Shown: one piece after another, positions 48,764-58,742 of the stretch
Layout: every line of letters begins with the position of its first letter
Position numbering within the stretch: the first letter of the stretch is position 1
From: an uncultured Pelagibacteraceae bacterium
GTDB taxonomy: Bacteria; Pseudomonadota; Alphaproteobacteria; Pelagibacterales; Pelagibacteraceae
Length of the DNA: 64,000 nucleotides
Assembly: GCA_902570125.1 (NCBI GenBank)
Contig: CACFXK010000005.1
Coordinates: 1 to 64,000 of the forward strand
Direction of reading: 5' to 3'
Program-made: the position numbers and the translations under genes
The notes under the pieces: model-generated
Database searches by the model: none
What the model saw: the letters and a program-made list of their open reading frames with translations, nothing else
Told to the model about the DNA's origin: nothing

Positions 48764-49105
48764 ATGAAAGAACAAATAACCTACGACATTTATGACAAAG
48801 TAGATATCAGAGTAGGAACAGTAATATCGGTAAAAAAAAATGAAAAAGCAAGGAAACCATCTCTTGTTGTTGAGGTTGACTTTGGGAAAGATATAGGAAT
48901 TAAGCAATCATCAGCACAGATAACTCATTATTATAATGAGGAAAATCTAGTCGGAAAACAAGTCATTGGCATATGTAACTTTCCTGAAAAAAATATAGCA
49001 GGTATTATCTCTCAGGTTTTAATACTTGGTTCTATAGATGAGGAAGGCAAAGTTGTTCTTGTTCACCCATCCCAAAAAGTAGAAAATGGTTTGCCTGTAG
49101 CATAA
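48764..49105 (+). CDS. csaA: tRNA-binding-domain protein CsaA
   Basis: YDKVDIRVGTVISV ... KQSSAQITHYY ... GKQVIGICNFPEKNIAGIISQVLILG. Confidence 0.85.
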   Translation: MKEQITYDIYDKVDIRVGTVISVKKNEKARKPSLVVEVDFGKDIGIKQSSAQITHYYNEENLVGKQVIGICNFPEKNIAGIISQVLILGSIDEEGKVVLVHPSQKVENGLPVA

Positions 49106-49107
49106 AC

Positions 49108-49698
49108 ATGCACCCCGAATTACTGTCTCTATGTTTGTTTATGTTTGTTACAAGCTGTTCTCCAGGACCAAATAATATTGTTGCCTCTCACTCTGGATTT
49201 AATCACGGTTTTAAAAAAACTATTCCCTTAATGTTGGGAGTAATTTTTGGATTTACATTTATGTTAGCAGTAATTAACTTTGGTTTAATAAATATATTTA
49301 AGCTTTATCCAATAATCCAAAAAGTTTTAATAATAACGGGTACAATCTTTTTAATATATTTGTCTTATAAAATATCATTTTCAAAATCATCAAATGAAAG
49401 TGATAATTTAAAACCAGTAAATTTTGTTGAAACATTTCTATATCAATTTCTAAACCCTAAAGGAGTAATTGTTGCTATAATTGCAGTTTCTACCTATGTA
49501 GAATCTGGTGGTAACTTTATTTCATATTCAATTTGGTTATTAAGCATTGCCTTTTTGTTTGCAGTTATTAGTATTATTTTTTGGACTATAATTGGAAAAT
49601 TTATGAGGAAATTCGCGACAAATGAGAAATTTATTAAATGGTTTAATTATGTTATGTCGGCACTCTTATTAAGCTGTATAGCAACTTTTTATTACTAA
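49108..49698 (+). CDS. LysE/RhtB-family transporter
   Basis: SPGPNNIVASHSGFNHGFKKTIPLMLGV, FLYQFLNPKG. Confidence 0.85.
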   Translation: MHPELLSLCLFMFVTSCSPGPNNIVASHSGFNHGFKKTIPLMLGVIFGFTFMLAVINFGLINIFKLYPIIQKVLIITGTIFLIYLSYKISFSKSSNESDNLKPVNFVETFLYQFLNPKGVIVAIIAVSTYVESGGNFISYSIWLLSIAFLFAVISIIFWTIIGKFMRKFATNEKFIKWFNYVMSALLLSCIATFYY

Positions 49699-49703
49699 AA
49701 AAT

Positions 49704-52379
49704 ATGAAACCAGGAAATCAAAATTCATTTAAATGTCTAAAAGAAATATCAGTAAATGGAAAAAATTTTTCATATTACTCACTAAAAGAAGCAGAGAAAA
49801 ATGGTTTGGAAGGCATAAATAAATTACCAAAATCAATAAAAGTCTTACTTGAAAATCTTCTTAGATATGAAGACAATGTGACAGTTAATAGAGAACAAAT
49901 TTTGGCGATTAAAGAGTGGTTAAATTCAAAAAAATCCAAAACAGAAATTGCATATAGACCTGCAAGAGTACTTTTGCAAGATTATACAGGTATACCAGCC
50001 GTAGCTGATCTTGCTGCAATGAGGGATACAGTTAAGGAAAAGAATAAAGATCCAAATACTATTAACCCTCTTTCTTCGGTTGATCTAGTGATCGACCATT
50101 CAGTACAAGTGGATAAGTTTGCAACAAAGAATTCATTAAAAGAGAATGTTGATATTGAGTTTGACAGAAACTTTGAGAGATATTCTTTTTTAAAATGGGG
50201 ACAGCAAGCTTTTAATAATTTTAGAATTGTTCCTCCAGGTACAGGAATTTGTCACCAGGTAAATTTAGAATACTTATCAAAAGTAGTTTGGAATGAAAAA
50301 TTTGAGGATAAAGAGTACTTATTTCCAGATACGTTAGTTGGTACTGATAGCCATACTACAATGGTTAATGGGTTATCAGTATTAGGTTGGGGTGTTGGAG
50401 GAATTGAGGCAGAAGCTGGTATGCTAGGACAACCTATATCAATGTTGATACCAGAAGTAGTTGGATTCGAAATGAAAAATAAGCTACCCGAAGGTACAAC
50501 TGCCACCGATCTAGTTTTAACAGTAGTTAAAATGTTAAGAGATAAAGGTGTTGTTGGTAAATTTGTTGAATTTTATGGAGAAGGTCTAAAAAATCTAACA
50601 CTTGCTGACAGAGCAACTATTGCAAACATGGCACCTGAGTATGGCGCTACATGTGGATTTTTCCCAATAGATGATGAAACTTTAAAATATTTAGAATTTT
50701 CAGGAAGATCAAATGAAAATATTCAAATCGTAGAAAAATATGCAAAAGAACAAAATTTATGGGCAAGTGATGATCTTGTATTCACTGATACTTTATCTCT
50801 AGATATGTCTACAGTAGTTCCAACAATTTCTGGACCAAAAAGACCTCAAGATAAAGTTCTTTTAACAGAAGCATCAAAAAATTTTATAAAAGTTTTTGAA
50901 GATGTTTGTAAAAAAACTGAGCCAACAATAGCAAAAGTTAAAGATACAGATTTTGAGATAAAAGATGGAGATATATTAATAGCAGCTATTACGTCATGCA
51001 CAAATACTTCCAATCCAAATGTATTAATTGGTGCAGGACTGTTAGCCAAAAATGCAATCGAAAAAGGTTTAACTGTCAAACCTTGGGTTAAAACCTCATT
51101 AGCACCTGGATCACAAGTTGTTACTGACTATTTAGATAAAGCTGGTTTAAGCAAATATTTAGATGAATTAGGTTTTAATTTAGTTGGTTATGGTTGTACT
51201 ACTTGTATTGGTAACTCTGGGCCCTTGCCAGATAATATTACTGATGCTGTCAAAGAAAATAATTTATACGCAGTTTCAGTTTTGTCTGGAAATAGAAACT
51301 TTGAAGGAAGAATTTCTCCTTTAGTAAAAGCAAATTATTTAGCTTCACCTCCTCTAGTAGTAGCTTATGCAATCGCAGGATCTATGAGAATGGATTTATA
51401 TAAAGATCCATTAGGAAAAGATAACAAAGGACAGGATGTTTACCTAAAAGACATTTGGCCTTCAAATAAAGAGATTGAAGATACTCTTAAACAATCTTTA
51501 AACCCAGAAATGTTTGTGAACAGATATTCAAATGTCTCTGAAGGACCGGAACAATGGCAAAAAATTAAAGTGGACAAAGGAAGTATTTATAATTGGGAAG
51601 AAAATTCTACCTATGTAAAAAAACCACCATTTTTTGAAAATTTACCTGATGAACCAGAAGGTTTTAAGGAAATAAAAGATGCAAGACCATTACTAATTTT
51701 AGGGGATATGGTAACAACAGACCATATATCGCCAGCTGGAAGTATTCAGAAAGAAAGCCCAACAGGAAACTATTTTATGAAGCATCAAATTTTACCCAAA
51801 GATTATAATTCTTATGGTGCAAGAAGAGGAAATCATGAGGTTATGATGAGAGGAACATTTGCCAATATTAGAATTAAAAATGAAATGGCTCCAGGTACAG
51901 AGGGAGGTTTCACTAAATTATATCCTGAAGAAAAAGTAATGCCTATTTATGATGCTGTTGTTGAATACAAAAGAAGAGGAACAGATTTAGTAGTATTTGG
52001 TGGAAAAGAATATGGAACTGGTTCTTCAAGAGATTGGGCTGCAAAAGGAACAAAATTATTAGGTATAAAAGCTGTGATTGCAGAAAGTTTTGAAAGAATA
52101 CACAGATCTAATCTTATAGGTATGGGAGTTTTACCTTTGCAGTTTGTAGAAAATATGAATAGACAGAATTTAAATCTAAAAGGGTCAGAATTAATTTCAG
52201 TATTAGGTCTTGAAAAAGGAATTAATCCTGGCGATCATTTAGAAGTTGAAATTAAATATGCAACAGGTGACATTAAAAAAATTAAAATGTTATGCAGAAT
52301 AGACACTAAAAATGAATTAGAATACTACAAGAACGGTGGTATTCTACAATATGTTCTAAGGAATATGATTAATGGATGA
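49704..52379 (+). CDS. acnA: aconitate hydratase A
   Basis: 891 aa; VGTDSHTTMVNGLSVLGWGVGGIEAEA, TSCTNTSNP, GYGCTTCIGNSGPL, GKEYGTGSSRDWAAKG. Confidence 0.95.
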   Translation: MKPGNQNSFKCLKEISVNGKNFSYYSLKEAEKNGLEGINKLPKSIKVLLENLLRYEDNVTVNREQILAIKEWLNSKKSKTEIAYRPARVLLQDYTGIPAVADLAAMRDTVKEKNKDPNTINPLSSVDLVIDHSVQVDKFATKNSLKENVDIEFDRNFERYSFLKWGQQAFNNFRIVPPGTGICHQVNLEYLSKVVWNEKFEDKEYLFPDTLVGTDSHTTMVNGLSVLGWGVGGIEAEAGMLGQPISMLIPEVVGFEMKNKLPEGTTATDLVLTVVKMLRDKGVVGKFVEFYGEGLKNLTLADRATIANMAPEYGATCGFFPIDDETLKYLEFSGRSNENIQIVEKYAKEQNLWASDDLVFTDTLSLDMSTVVPTISGPKRPQDKVLLTEASKNFIKVFEDVCKKTEPTIAKVKDTDFEIKDGDILIAAITSCTNTSNPNVLIGAGLLAKNAIEKGLTVKPWVKTSLAPGSQVVTDYLDKAGLSKYLDELGFNLVGYGCTTCIGNSGPLPDNITDAVKENNLYAVSVLSGNRNFEGRISPLVKANYLASPPLVVAYAIAGSMRMDLYKDPLGKDNKGQDVYLKDIWPSNKEIEDTLKQSLNPEMFVNRYSNVSEGPEQWQKIKVDKGSIYNWEENSTYVKKPPFFENLPDEPEGFKEIKDARPLLILGDMVTTDHISPAGSIQKESPTGNYFMKHQILPKDYNSYGARRGNHEVMMRGTFANIRIKNEMAPGTEGGFTKLYPEEKVMPIYDAVVEYKRRGTDLVVFGGKEYGTGSSRDWAAKGTKLLGIKAVIAESFERIHRSNLIGMGVLPLQFVENMNRQNLNLKGSELISVLGLEKGINPGDHLEVEIKYATGDIKKIKMLCRIDTKNELEYYKNGGILQYVLRNMING

Positions 52380-53016
52380 AGAAATAGAAATTATTAATAC
52401 AAATACAAGAGTAGAAAAATTAAAAAACTTTTTAATTTCAAAAAGAAAACAATTAATAACTTTGTTAATATTAATTATTTTGATATTGATCACCTTTTTT
52501 GGCTATCAAGAGTTCAAGTCTAGTAGTAAAGAAAAGTTAGCAAATAAATTCAATTCAATTGTTACAAATTTTGAGACAGGCAAAAAAGATAATATAAATA
52601 ATAATTTGATAAAAATCATAAATGCTAAAGATAAAACCTATTCTCCATTAGCTTTCTTTTTCTTATTAGATAATGATTTAATAACTTCTAGTGATGAAAT
52701 AAATTCATATTTTGATCTTCTTATAAATGATGTATCACTTGAGAAAGAAATTAAAAACTTAACCATATACAAAAAAGGTCTATTTAATTCAGACTTTGCA
52801 AAAGAAAATGAATTATTAGATATACTTAATCCAGTAATAAAATCTGACAGTCTCTGGAAACCACAAGCATTATATCTTATGGCTGAGTATTATTTATCAA
52901 AAAATCAAAAGCAGAAATCAAAAGAATTCTTTAATCAAATAGCAGAAATGGAAAATGTTAGTCCAAAAGTTAAATTAGAAGTCCAAAGAAGGTTACGATC
53001 AGATTTCAGTGAATAA
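52372..53016 (+). CDS. TM-anchored TPR-like protein (YfgM-like)
   Basis: N-terminal TM anchor then helical region with YLMAEYYLSKNQKQKSKEFFNQIAEM, directly upstream of a BamB-like gene. Confidence 0.6.
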   Translation: MDEEIEIINTNTRVEKLKNFLISKRKQLITLLILIILILITFFGYQEFKSSSKEKLANKFNSIVTNFETGKKDNINNNLIKIINAKDKTYSPLAFFFLLDNDLITSSDEINSYFDLLINDVSLEKEIKNLTIYKKGLFNSDFAKENELLDILNPVIKSDSLWKPQALYLMAEYYLSKNQKQKSKEFFNQIAEMENVSPKVKLEVQRRLRSDFSE

Positions 53017-54280
53017 AGCTATTAAATATATAATTATTTTAATATTTTTATCAAATTGTAGTTTCTCAAAAAAGGACGCAGTCGACAATGAGAAATTAAT
53101 AGATATTTTTAAAAAAAATGAACCCATTGAAAAAGAATTCAATCAACAATTAAAGATTAAGAAATTAAATACTTTTAAAACAAAACCTTTTCAAAAAAAT
53201 AACAGCAATAGTAATGGAAATATTAATTTTGACTCTAATTTTGATAAATTTTTAACATACAAAATAAATAAAATTAAAAAATTTGACTCAAATCAGCCTG
53301 AATTATTTTTTACAGAGAACGAAAATGTTATTTTTTTCAATGGAAAAGGTTCAGTTATCAAGTTAAGTGAAGACCTTAAGAAAATATGGGAGATTAATAA
53401 TTATAATAAAAAAGAAAAGAAACTTAATCCTATTTTATATTTTGCTCAAGCTGATAATCGTTTGATTGTAAATGATAATTTGTCAAAAATGTATTCAATT
53501 GATTTAAATGATGGAAAAGTAATTTGGTCAAAATATAGTTCATCATCTTTTAATTCTGATATCAAAGTTTATAAAGATAAATTTTTAACAATAGATTTCG
53601 ATAACATTATTAGAGCTATATCTACTAAGGATGGAAAGGAATTATGGAATTTTAAAACAGATAATTCTTTTATAAAATCACAAAAAAAACTCTCAATAAT
53701 TTTAAAGGATGAAATTGTTTTTTTTATAAATAACTTAGGAGATGTAACAGCGCTAGATGTAAATAATGGAAGTTTAGTTTGGCAAACACCAACACAAAGT
53801 AGTTTAATATATCAAGACGCATTTAGCTTAGAAAATTCAGACTTAGTTTTTGAAAATAATACAATCTATTTTTCAAATAACAAAAATGAGTTTTTTGCAA
53901 TAGATGCAAGAACAGGAATAATTAAATGGACGCAATCGATAAATTCCAGTTTAAGACCAACTATAATCGAAAGTTTAATCTTTACAGTTTCTAATGAAGG
54001 GTACCTTTTTGTGATAGATGATAGAACTGGCAATATTTTAAGAATTACAGATATCTTGACAAATTTTAAAAATAGAAGGGATATAAAACCAACAGGATTT
54101 ATACACGGAAAATACAAGTTATTTGTCTCATTAAATAATGGACGATTATTAACAATTAATTCAATAACTGGTTTACAAGAAAAGATTACAAAAATACATG
54201 GATCAAAAATTTCAAGACCCTATGTATTTAAGAGCAGTATGTATTTAATAAAAGACAATGCTATAGCCAGAACAAAATAA
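53009..54280 (+). CDS. PQQ-like beta-propeller protein, BamB-like
   Basis: Lipobox-like LSNCS; repeated propeller blades (NDGKVIWSKYSSS, KDGKELWNFKTD, NNGSLVWQTPTQ, RTGIIKWTQSI). Confidence 0.75.
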   Translation: MNKAIKYIIILIFLSNCSFSKKDAVDNEKLIDIFKKNEPIEKEFNQQLKIKKLNTFKTKPFQKNNSNSNGNINFDSNFDKFLTYKINKIKKFDSNQPELFFTENENVIFFNGKGSVIKLSEDLKKIWEINNYNKKEKKLNPILYFAQADNRLIVNDNLSKMYSIDLNDGKVIWSKYSSSSFNSDIKVYKDKFLTIDFDNIIRAISTKDGKELWNFKTDNSFIKSQKKLSIILKDEIVFFINNLGDVTALDVNNGSLVWQTPTQSSLIYQDAFSLENSDLVFENNTIYFSNNKNEFFAIDARTGIIKWTQSINSSLRPTIIESLIFTVSNEGYLFVIDDRTGNILRITDILTNFKNRRDIKPTGFIHGKYKLFVSLNNGRLLTINSITGLQEKITKIHGSKISRPYVFKSSMYLIKDNAIARTK

Positions 54281-54708
54281 TGTTTTTAAAGATTTTAGAA
54301 AAACTTGGTAGAAAAAAAGTAGTATTTGACCGAGGTCCATCACACCCAGAATTCCAAAAAGCAAAACCTTGGATGAATAGGTACTATGTTCTATTCAGAC
54401 ATAGACCAAAGTGGTTTCCATTTAACATACTAATCCATGAAATGTTAGACGATGATCATGGTGATGGTGTCCACAATCATTTATTTCCTTACATCACAAT
54501 CATTTTAAGAGGAGGATATTGGGAAACATTAAAAACAGGAAAAGTGTGGCGAGCACCAGGATATATAGGGTTTAGATCTGCTAATAATTTTCACAGAGTA
54601 GACTTAGAACCAGGAACTAAACCAATGACAATTTTTTTAGCAGGCCCATATGGATTGAGAAAAGGACCAAGATCGGAATATGGAATAGATTTTAAAACAA
54701 AAAAATGA
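54280..54708 (+). CDS. small cupin-like protein, function unknown
   Basis: HNHLFPYITIILRGGYWETLKTGKVWRAPGYIGFRSANNFHRVDLEPG. Confidence 0.6.
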   Translation: MFLKILEKLGRKKVVFDRGPSHPEFQKAKPWMNRYYVLFRHRPKWFPFNILIHEMLDDDHGDGVHNHLFPYITIILRGGYWETLKTGKVWRAPGYIGFRSANNFHRVDLEPGTKPMTIFLAGPYGLRKGPRSEYGIDFKTKK

Positions 54709-55757
54709 GTTTGAAAAAATCTTATCTTAAACACTGCAAAGATAAGGACTTAGAAATAAATGAAAATCAAATAAAAATAGTCCAAAAATTAAGTGAATAT
54801 TACAATCTTAACTTCGGTCAGTCATTTATTAAAAAACTATTCAAAGATAAAAAAAATAAATTAGGCTTTTATTTAGTTGGCGATGTAGGTGTCGGGAAAA
54901 CTATGATTTTAAATTTTTTTTTTGAAAGTTTAAAAGAAAAAAAATCAAGATTACACTTTAATGAGTTTATGGTTGGACTTCATGATTTTATATTTGAAAA
55001 TAAAAAAAAAGGAAATGACAAAGGGTTAGAAAAATTTGTTAAAAATTTAAGTGACAAAACAAAAATATTATATTTTGATGAATTTCAAGTAACAAATATT
55101 GTTGATGCCATGATCTTAGGTAAATTATTTGAAAGAATATTTAATGAAAATATAAAAGTTATTTTTTCCTCAAATATAAAAATTAAAGATTTATATAAAA
55201 ATGGATTACAGAGAGATCAATTCATCCCTTTTTTAAATATTTTAAAAAATAATTGCTCTGAATTAGAACTTAATATTGAGGAAGATTACAGAGCTACAAA
55301 CAATACAAATTTAAGTCGATTTTTATCACCAATAGATAATTCATCTAATTTTAAGTTTAATAAATCTTTTAGAAAAGCCACAAAGAATAAAAAACAAACG
55401 ACTAAGATATTAGATGTGAAGGGTCGTAAATTAGTATTTGATAACTTTCATGAAGGAGTTCTTAAGGTTTCTTTTGACGAAATTTGTAATAGAAATCTTG
55501 GATCCGAGGACTACATTAAAATTGCTAACGAGAGCGACTTTATTTTTATTGAAAATCTACCTAACTTTAATGAAAGTAATTCTAACCAACAACAAAGGTT
55601 TATTACTTTTATCGATATTATTTATGAAAAAAAAATACCATTGATGATCAAATCAGAAGTTGAATTAAATTCACTCGAATCCACTTATAGTATGAAAAAG
55701 CCTTTCAAAAGAACAGTTAGTCGATTGCATGAACTAACATCACAAAACTTTAATTAA
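54705..55757 (+). CDS. zapE: AFG1/ZapE-like ATPase
   Basis: GFYLVGDVGVGKTMILNFFFE, RLHFNEFM, LYFDEFQVTNIVDAMILGKLFE. Confidence 0.85.
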   Translation: MSLKKSYLKHCKDKDLEINENQIKIVQKLSEYYNLNFGQSFIKKLFKDKKNKLGFYLVGDVGVGKTMILNFFFESLKEKKSRLHFNEFMVGLHDFIFENKKKGNDKGLEKFVKNLSDKTKILYFDEFQVTNIVDAMILGKLFERIFNENIKVIFSSNIKIKDLYKNGLQRDQFIPFLNILKNNCSELELNIEEDYRATNNTNLSRFLSPIDNSSNFKFNKSFRKATKNKKQTTKILDVKGRKLVFDNFHEGVLKVSFDEICNRNLGSEDYIKIANESDFIFIENLPNFNESNSNQQQRFITFIDIIYEKKIPLMIKSEVELNSLESTYSMKKPFKRTVSRLHELTSQNFN

Positions 55758-55760
55758 TGT

Positions 55761-56180
55761 ATGAAACAAGAATTTTACAATCTAGAAATTAATACAAATG
55801 GTCAAAAACTTTATGAGTTTACTGATAAAACAATTGAATGGATTAATAATAATAACTTTAAAAATGGAATCATTAATCTCAGCATCCAACACACTAGTGC
55901 CTCACTAATTGTCCAAGAAAATGCTGACCCAGATGTACAAAAAGATTTAATTAATTATTTTGATAAATTGGTACCCATGGACAACAAGTTGTATGTTCAT
56001 ACAACTGAGGGAAAGGATGATATGCCAGCCCATATCAAATCTGCATTAACCAATAATCAAATCTCCTTAAGTATAAAAGATAGTGAATTACTCCTAGGAA
56101 CTTGGCAAGGTATATATTTGTTCGAACACAGGTTAGATACAACAACAAGAACTGTAATTCATCATTATATTGGAGACTAA
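55761..56180 (+). CDS. YjbQ/UPF0047 family protein
   Basis: INLSIQHTSASLIVQENADPDVQKDL, HTTEGKDDMPAHIKSAL, GTWQGIYLFEHR. Confidence 0.9.
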   Translation: MKQEFYNLEINTNGQKLYEFTDKTIEWINNNNFKNGIINLSIQHTSASLIVQENADPDVQKDLINYFDKLVPMDNKLYVHTTEGKDDMPAHIKSALTNNQISLSIKDSELLLGTWQGIYLFEHRLDTTTRTVIHHYIGD

Positions 56181-57601
56181 TTTTTTTTCTTAATCGATTG
56201 AAAAGCACTCAAAGCGTCAGCCCTAGCTTTCTCATGAATAACAATTGGCATTGGATAGCTCGAGCCTATGATAGTATTAATTGCTTCTTGATATTTTTTT
56301 TCCATTTCCCATGGTTTATGAATAAATTTTGGAGGAACTTTTGATAATTCAGGAACCCATTTTTTTACATAATCTCCCTGTTTATCAAATTTTTCACCCT
56401 GTAAAATAGGGTTGAAAATTCTAAAATATGGTGCCGCATCTGCACCACATCCAGCTACCCATTGCCATTGTGCAACATTGTTTGCTTCATTGAAATCAAG
56501 AAGACAATTTCTGAAATATTTTTCTCCTTCTTTCCAGTTAATTCTTAAATGCTTAACTAGAAAAGATCCAACGACCATTCTAATCCTATTATGCATCCAT
56601 CCTGTTTCGTACAATTCTCTCATTCCAGCATCAACAATTGGATATCCTGTCATACCTTTTTTCCATGCATTTAAAAATTTAGAATTATTTACCCATGGAA
56701 ACTTATCAAATTCTTTTCTTAAGTTTCCTTTAAGCATTTGTGGAAAGTAATTTATAAGACTATGTGAAAACTCTCTCCAACCAATTTCATTAGTGTATTT
56801 TTTTATACTCACATTATTTGATTTTAGTTTTTTGCATTTTTGCCAAATATCTCCAACATTTATTTGTCCATTTCTAATATATGGAGAAAGTAATGAAGTG
56901 CCTTTAATTGATGGAAAGTCACGATCAACACCATAATTAAGTATGCTTTTGTTGACAAAATTATCTAAATTTTCATGGGCTTTTTGCTCTGAAGGTTCCC
57001 AATATTTTTCAAATTTCTTATACCAATCAGATTTAGGTAAAATATCCTCAGATTTTATTTGATTTTTGAACAATGTGTTTACCTTTTTACACTTCTTAAC
57101 TTTGTTTATTTTATCAGGCAGTCTTTCTAAATAAAATTGCTCTGCATTTCTCCAAAAAGGACTGTAGACTTTAAAAGGTGTCCCATCATTCTTCGTAATT
57201 TTATTATATTCATTAAGAACATTTCCTTTAAAAAATTTAAAATCAATATTTTTTTTTGAAAAATCAGTACCAATTTTTTTATCTTTTTCTAATTCATTAG
57301 GTTCATAAACCTTATTCCAATAAACAGATATTTTACTATTAGATTTTATTTTAGAAAAAAAATTTATTTCATCATCTTTAATTATTTCCAATCCAATATT
57401 TAATTTTTTTAAATCAGATTTAAAATTTTCTAGAGATTTACTTACCCACCATTTTTGAGCCTCTCTTTTATGATCGAAAATATTACTATTAAAAATAAAT
57501 ACTGCGGTAACAGCATCATGTTGATTTGTAGCATAAGTTAGCGCATCATTATTTTGTATTCGAAAATCATCTCTTATCCAAACGAGTGCTGTATTAGCCA
57601 T
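56177..57601 (-). CDS. phrB: deoxyribodipyrimidine photolyase (class I)
   Basis: ALVWIRDDFRIQNNDAL, YPIVDAGMRELYETGWMHNRIRMVVGSFLVKHLRINWKEGEKYF, NVAQWQWVAGCGADAAPYFRIFNP. Confidence 0.95.
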   Translation of the reverse strand: MANTALVWIRDDFRIQNNDALTYATNQHDAVTAVFIFNSNIFDHKREAQKWWVSKSLENFKSDLKKLNIGLEIIKDDEINFFSKIKSNSKISVYWNKVYEPNELEKDKKIGTDFSKKNIDFKFFKGNVLNEYNKITKNDGTPFKVYSPFWRNAEQFYLERLPDKINKVKKCKKVNTLFKNQIKSEDILPKSDWYKKFEKYWEPSEQKAHENLDNFVNKSILNYGVDRDFPSIKGTSLLSPYIRNGQINVGDIWQKCKKLKSNNVSIKKYTNEIGWREFSHSLINYFPQMLKGNLRKEFDKFPWVNNSKFLNAWKKGMTGYPIVDAGMRELYETGWMHNRIRMVVGSFLVKHLRINWKEGEKYFRNCLLDFNEANNVAQWQWVAGCGADAAPYFRIFNPILQGEKFDKQGDYVKKWVPELSKVPPKFIHKPWEMEKKYQEAINTIIGSSYPMPIVIHEKARADALSAFQSIKKKN

Positions 57602-58739
57602 TTGATAACTGTTCTGATCCTTTAGACAGAAGTTCGTTATAAAGTTTTACATCTGTATCACCTTCACATCCAATTAATAAAACGTTCGAATTCATATCTA
57701 ACTCAAGATCCTTTTTAATTTGTTCGTTATTACAACTAACATTTATACTTATTAGAGCAGGTGCTGAGCATTCTCCTGCAACAATGTTATCGTCACCAAA
57801 GTAACCCTTAGCTAACATTGCAACTGATAATGGTATGTCAGCATCTGGAATACTTAGACAATTATTTACTGAGTTTTTAAGAATTTGCCATGGGACTAAT
57901 GATACATCTCCACATGACATTCCCCCCATAATGCTCTCTTTTTCTATTTCAACTCTAGTAAGTTTTCCTGCATCAATACTTTTTAAGACACAGTCTGCAT
58001 TTTTTGGTTCAACAATAATAATTTTTGGAATTCTTTTAAAATACCGGGCAACTCCAGCTATTACACCAGAGGCCATTCCTCCTACACCTGCCTGTAAAAA
58101 TATGTGTGTTATATAATGATCAGTTTGTTTGGAGATTTCTTCTATCATAACTGAATATCCAGCCATGGTTAGTTTTGGTACTTTTTGATAATCTTCCCAG
58201 GCAACATCTTGTACAATTTCCCAACCATTTTGCTTTGATTGCCTTATGCATTCATTTAAAGAATTTTCGTAATTGCCTTTTACTCTTGTCACCTCTGCTC
58301 CAAGTTTTCGCATCTCGTCAGCTCTTGTCTCAGTAACAAATTCACTTATGAAAATTTTACATTCAATTCCTAGTCTTTTTGCTCCCCAGGCAACGGATTT
58401 TCCATGATTTCCTGCTGTTGCTGTAGCAACAACTACATTTTTTCTTCCCGCCGAAACCTCCGCTACCGCATAAGCACCACCAAGAGCTTTAAAAGATTTA
58501 AGTCCAAATCTTTTTGATTCATCCTTGTAAAAAATATTTTTAAGGCCAAGATCTTTTGAAAGTTTATTTAAATTAAGTAGGGGAGTAGGTTCATAATTTT
58601 CCCAACCAGACAAAGAATTAAATGCTTTATCAATAGTTTCTTTATTTAATACACTTAATATTTCTTCTCTACTGAATGAATAATTTTTATTTTTAATAAA
58701 TGATGAAAATTTATTAATATGACTATAATCAATAGACAT
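57594..58739 (-). CDS. PLP-dependent ammonia-lyase, diaminopropionate ammonia-lyase-like
   Basis: YKDESKRFGLKSFKALGGAYAV (PLP Lys), ATAGNHGKSVAWGAK, QAGVGGMASGVIAG. Confidence 0.75.
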   Translation of the reverse strand: MSIDYSHINKFSSFIKNKNYSFSREEILSVLNKETIDKAFNSLSGWENYEPTPLLNLNKLSKDLGLKNIFYKDESKRFGLKSFKALGGAYAVAEVSAGRKNVVVATATAGNHGKSVAWGAKRLGIECKIFISEFVTETRADEMRKLGAEVTRVKGNYENSLNECIRQSKQNGWEIVQDVAWEDYQKVPKLTMAGYSVMIEEISKQTDHYITHIFLQAGVGGMASGVIAGVARYFKRIPKIIIVEPKNADCVLKSIDAGKLTRVEIEKESIMGGMSCGDVSLVPWQILKNSVNNCLSIPDADIPLSVAMLAKGYFGDDNIVAGECSAPALISINVSCNNEQIKKDLELDMNSNVLLIGCEGDTDVKLYNELLSKGSEQLSNG

Positions 58740-58742
58740 ATT

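Noticed and set aside
57594-58739. EutB of an ectoine pathway
   Set aside because: KDESKRFGLKSFKALGGAYAV pattern fits diaminopropionate ammonia-lyase-like proteins better, and it is about 30 kb from the EutA/DoeA-like genes.
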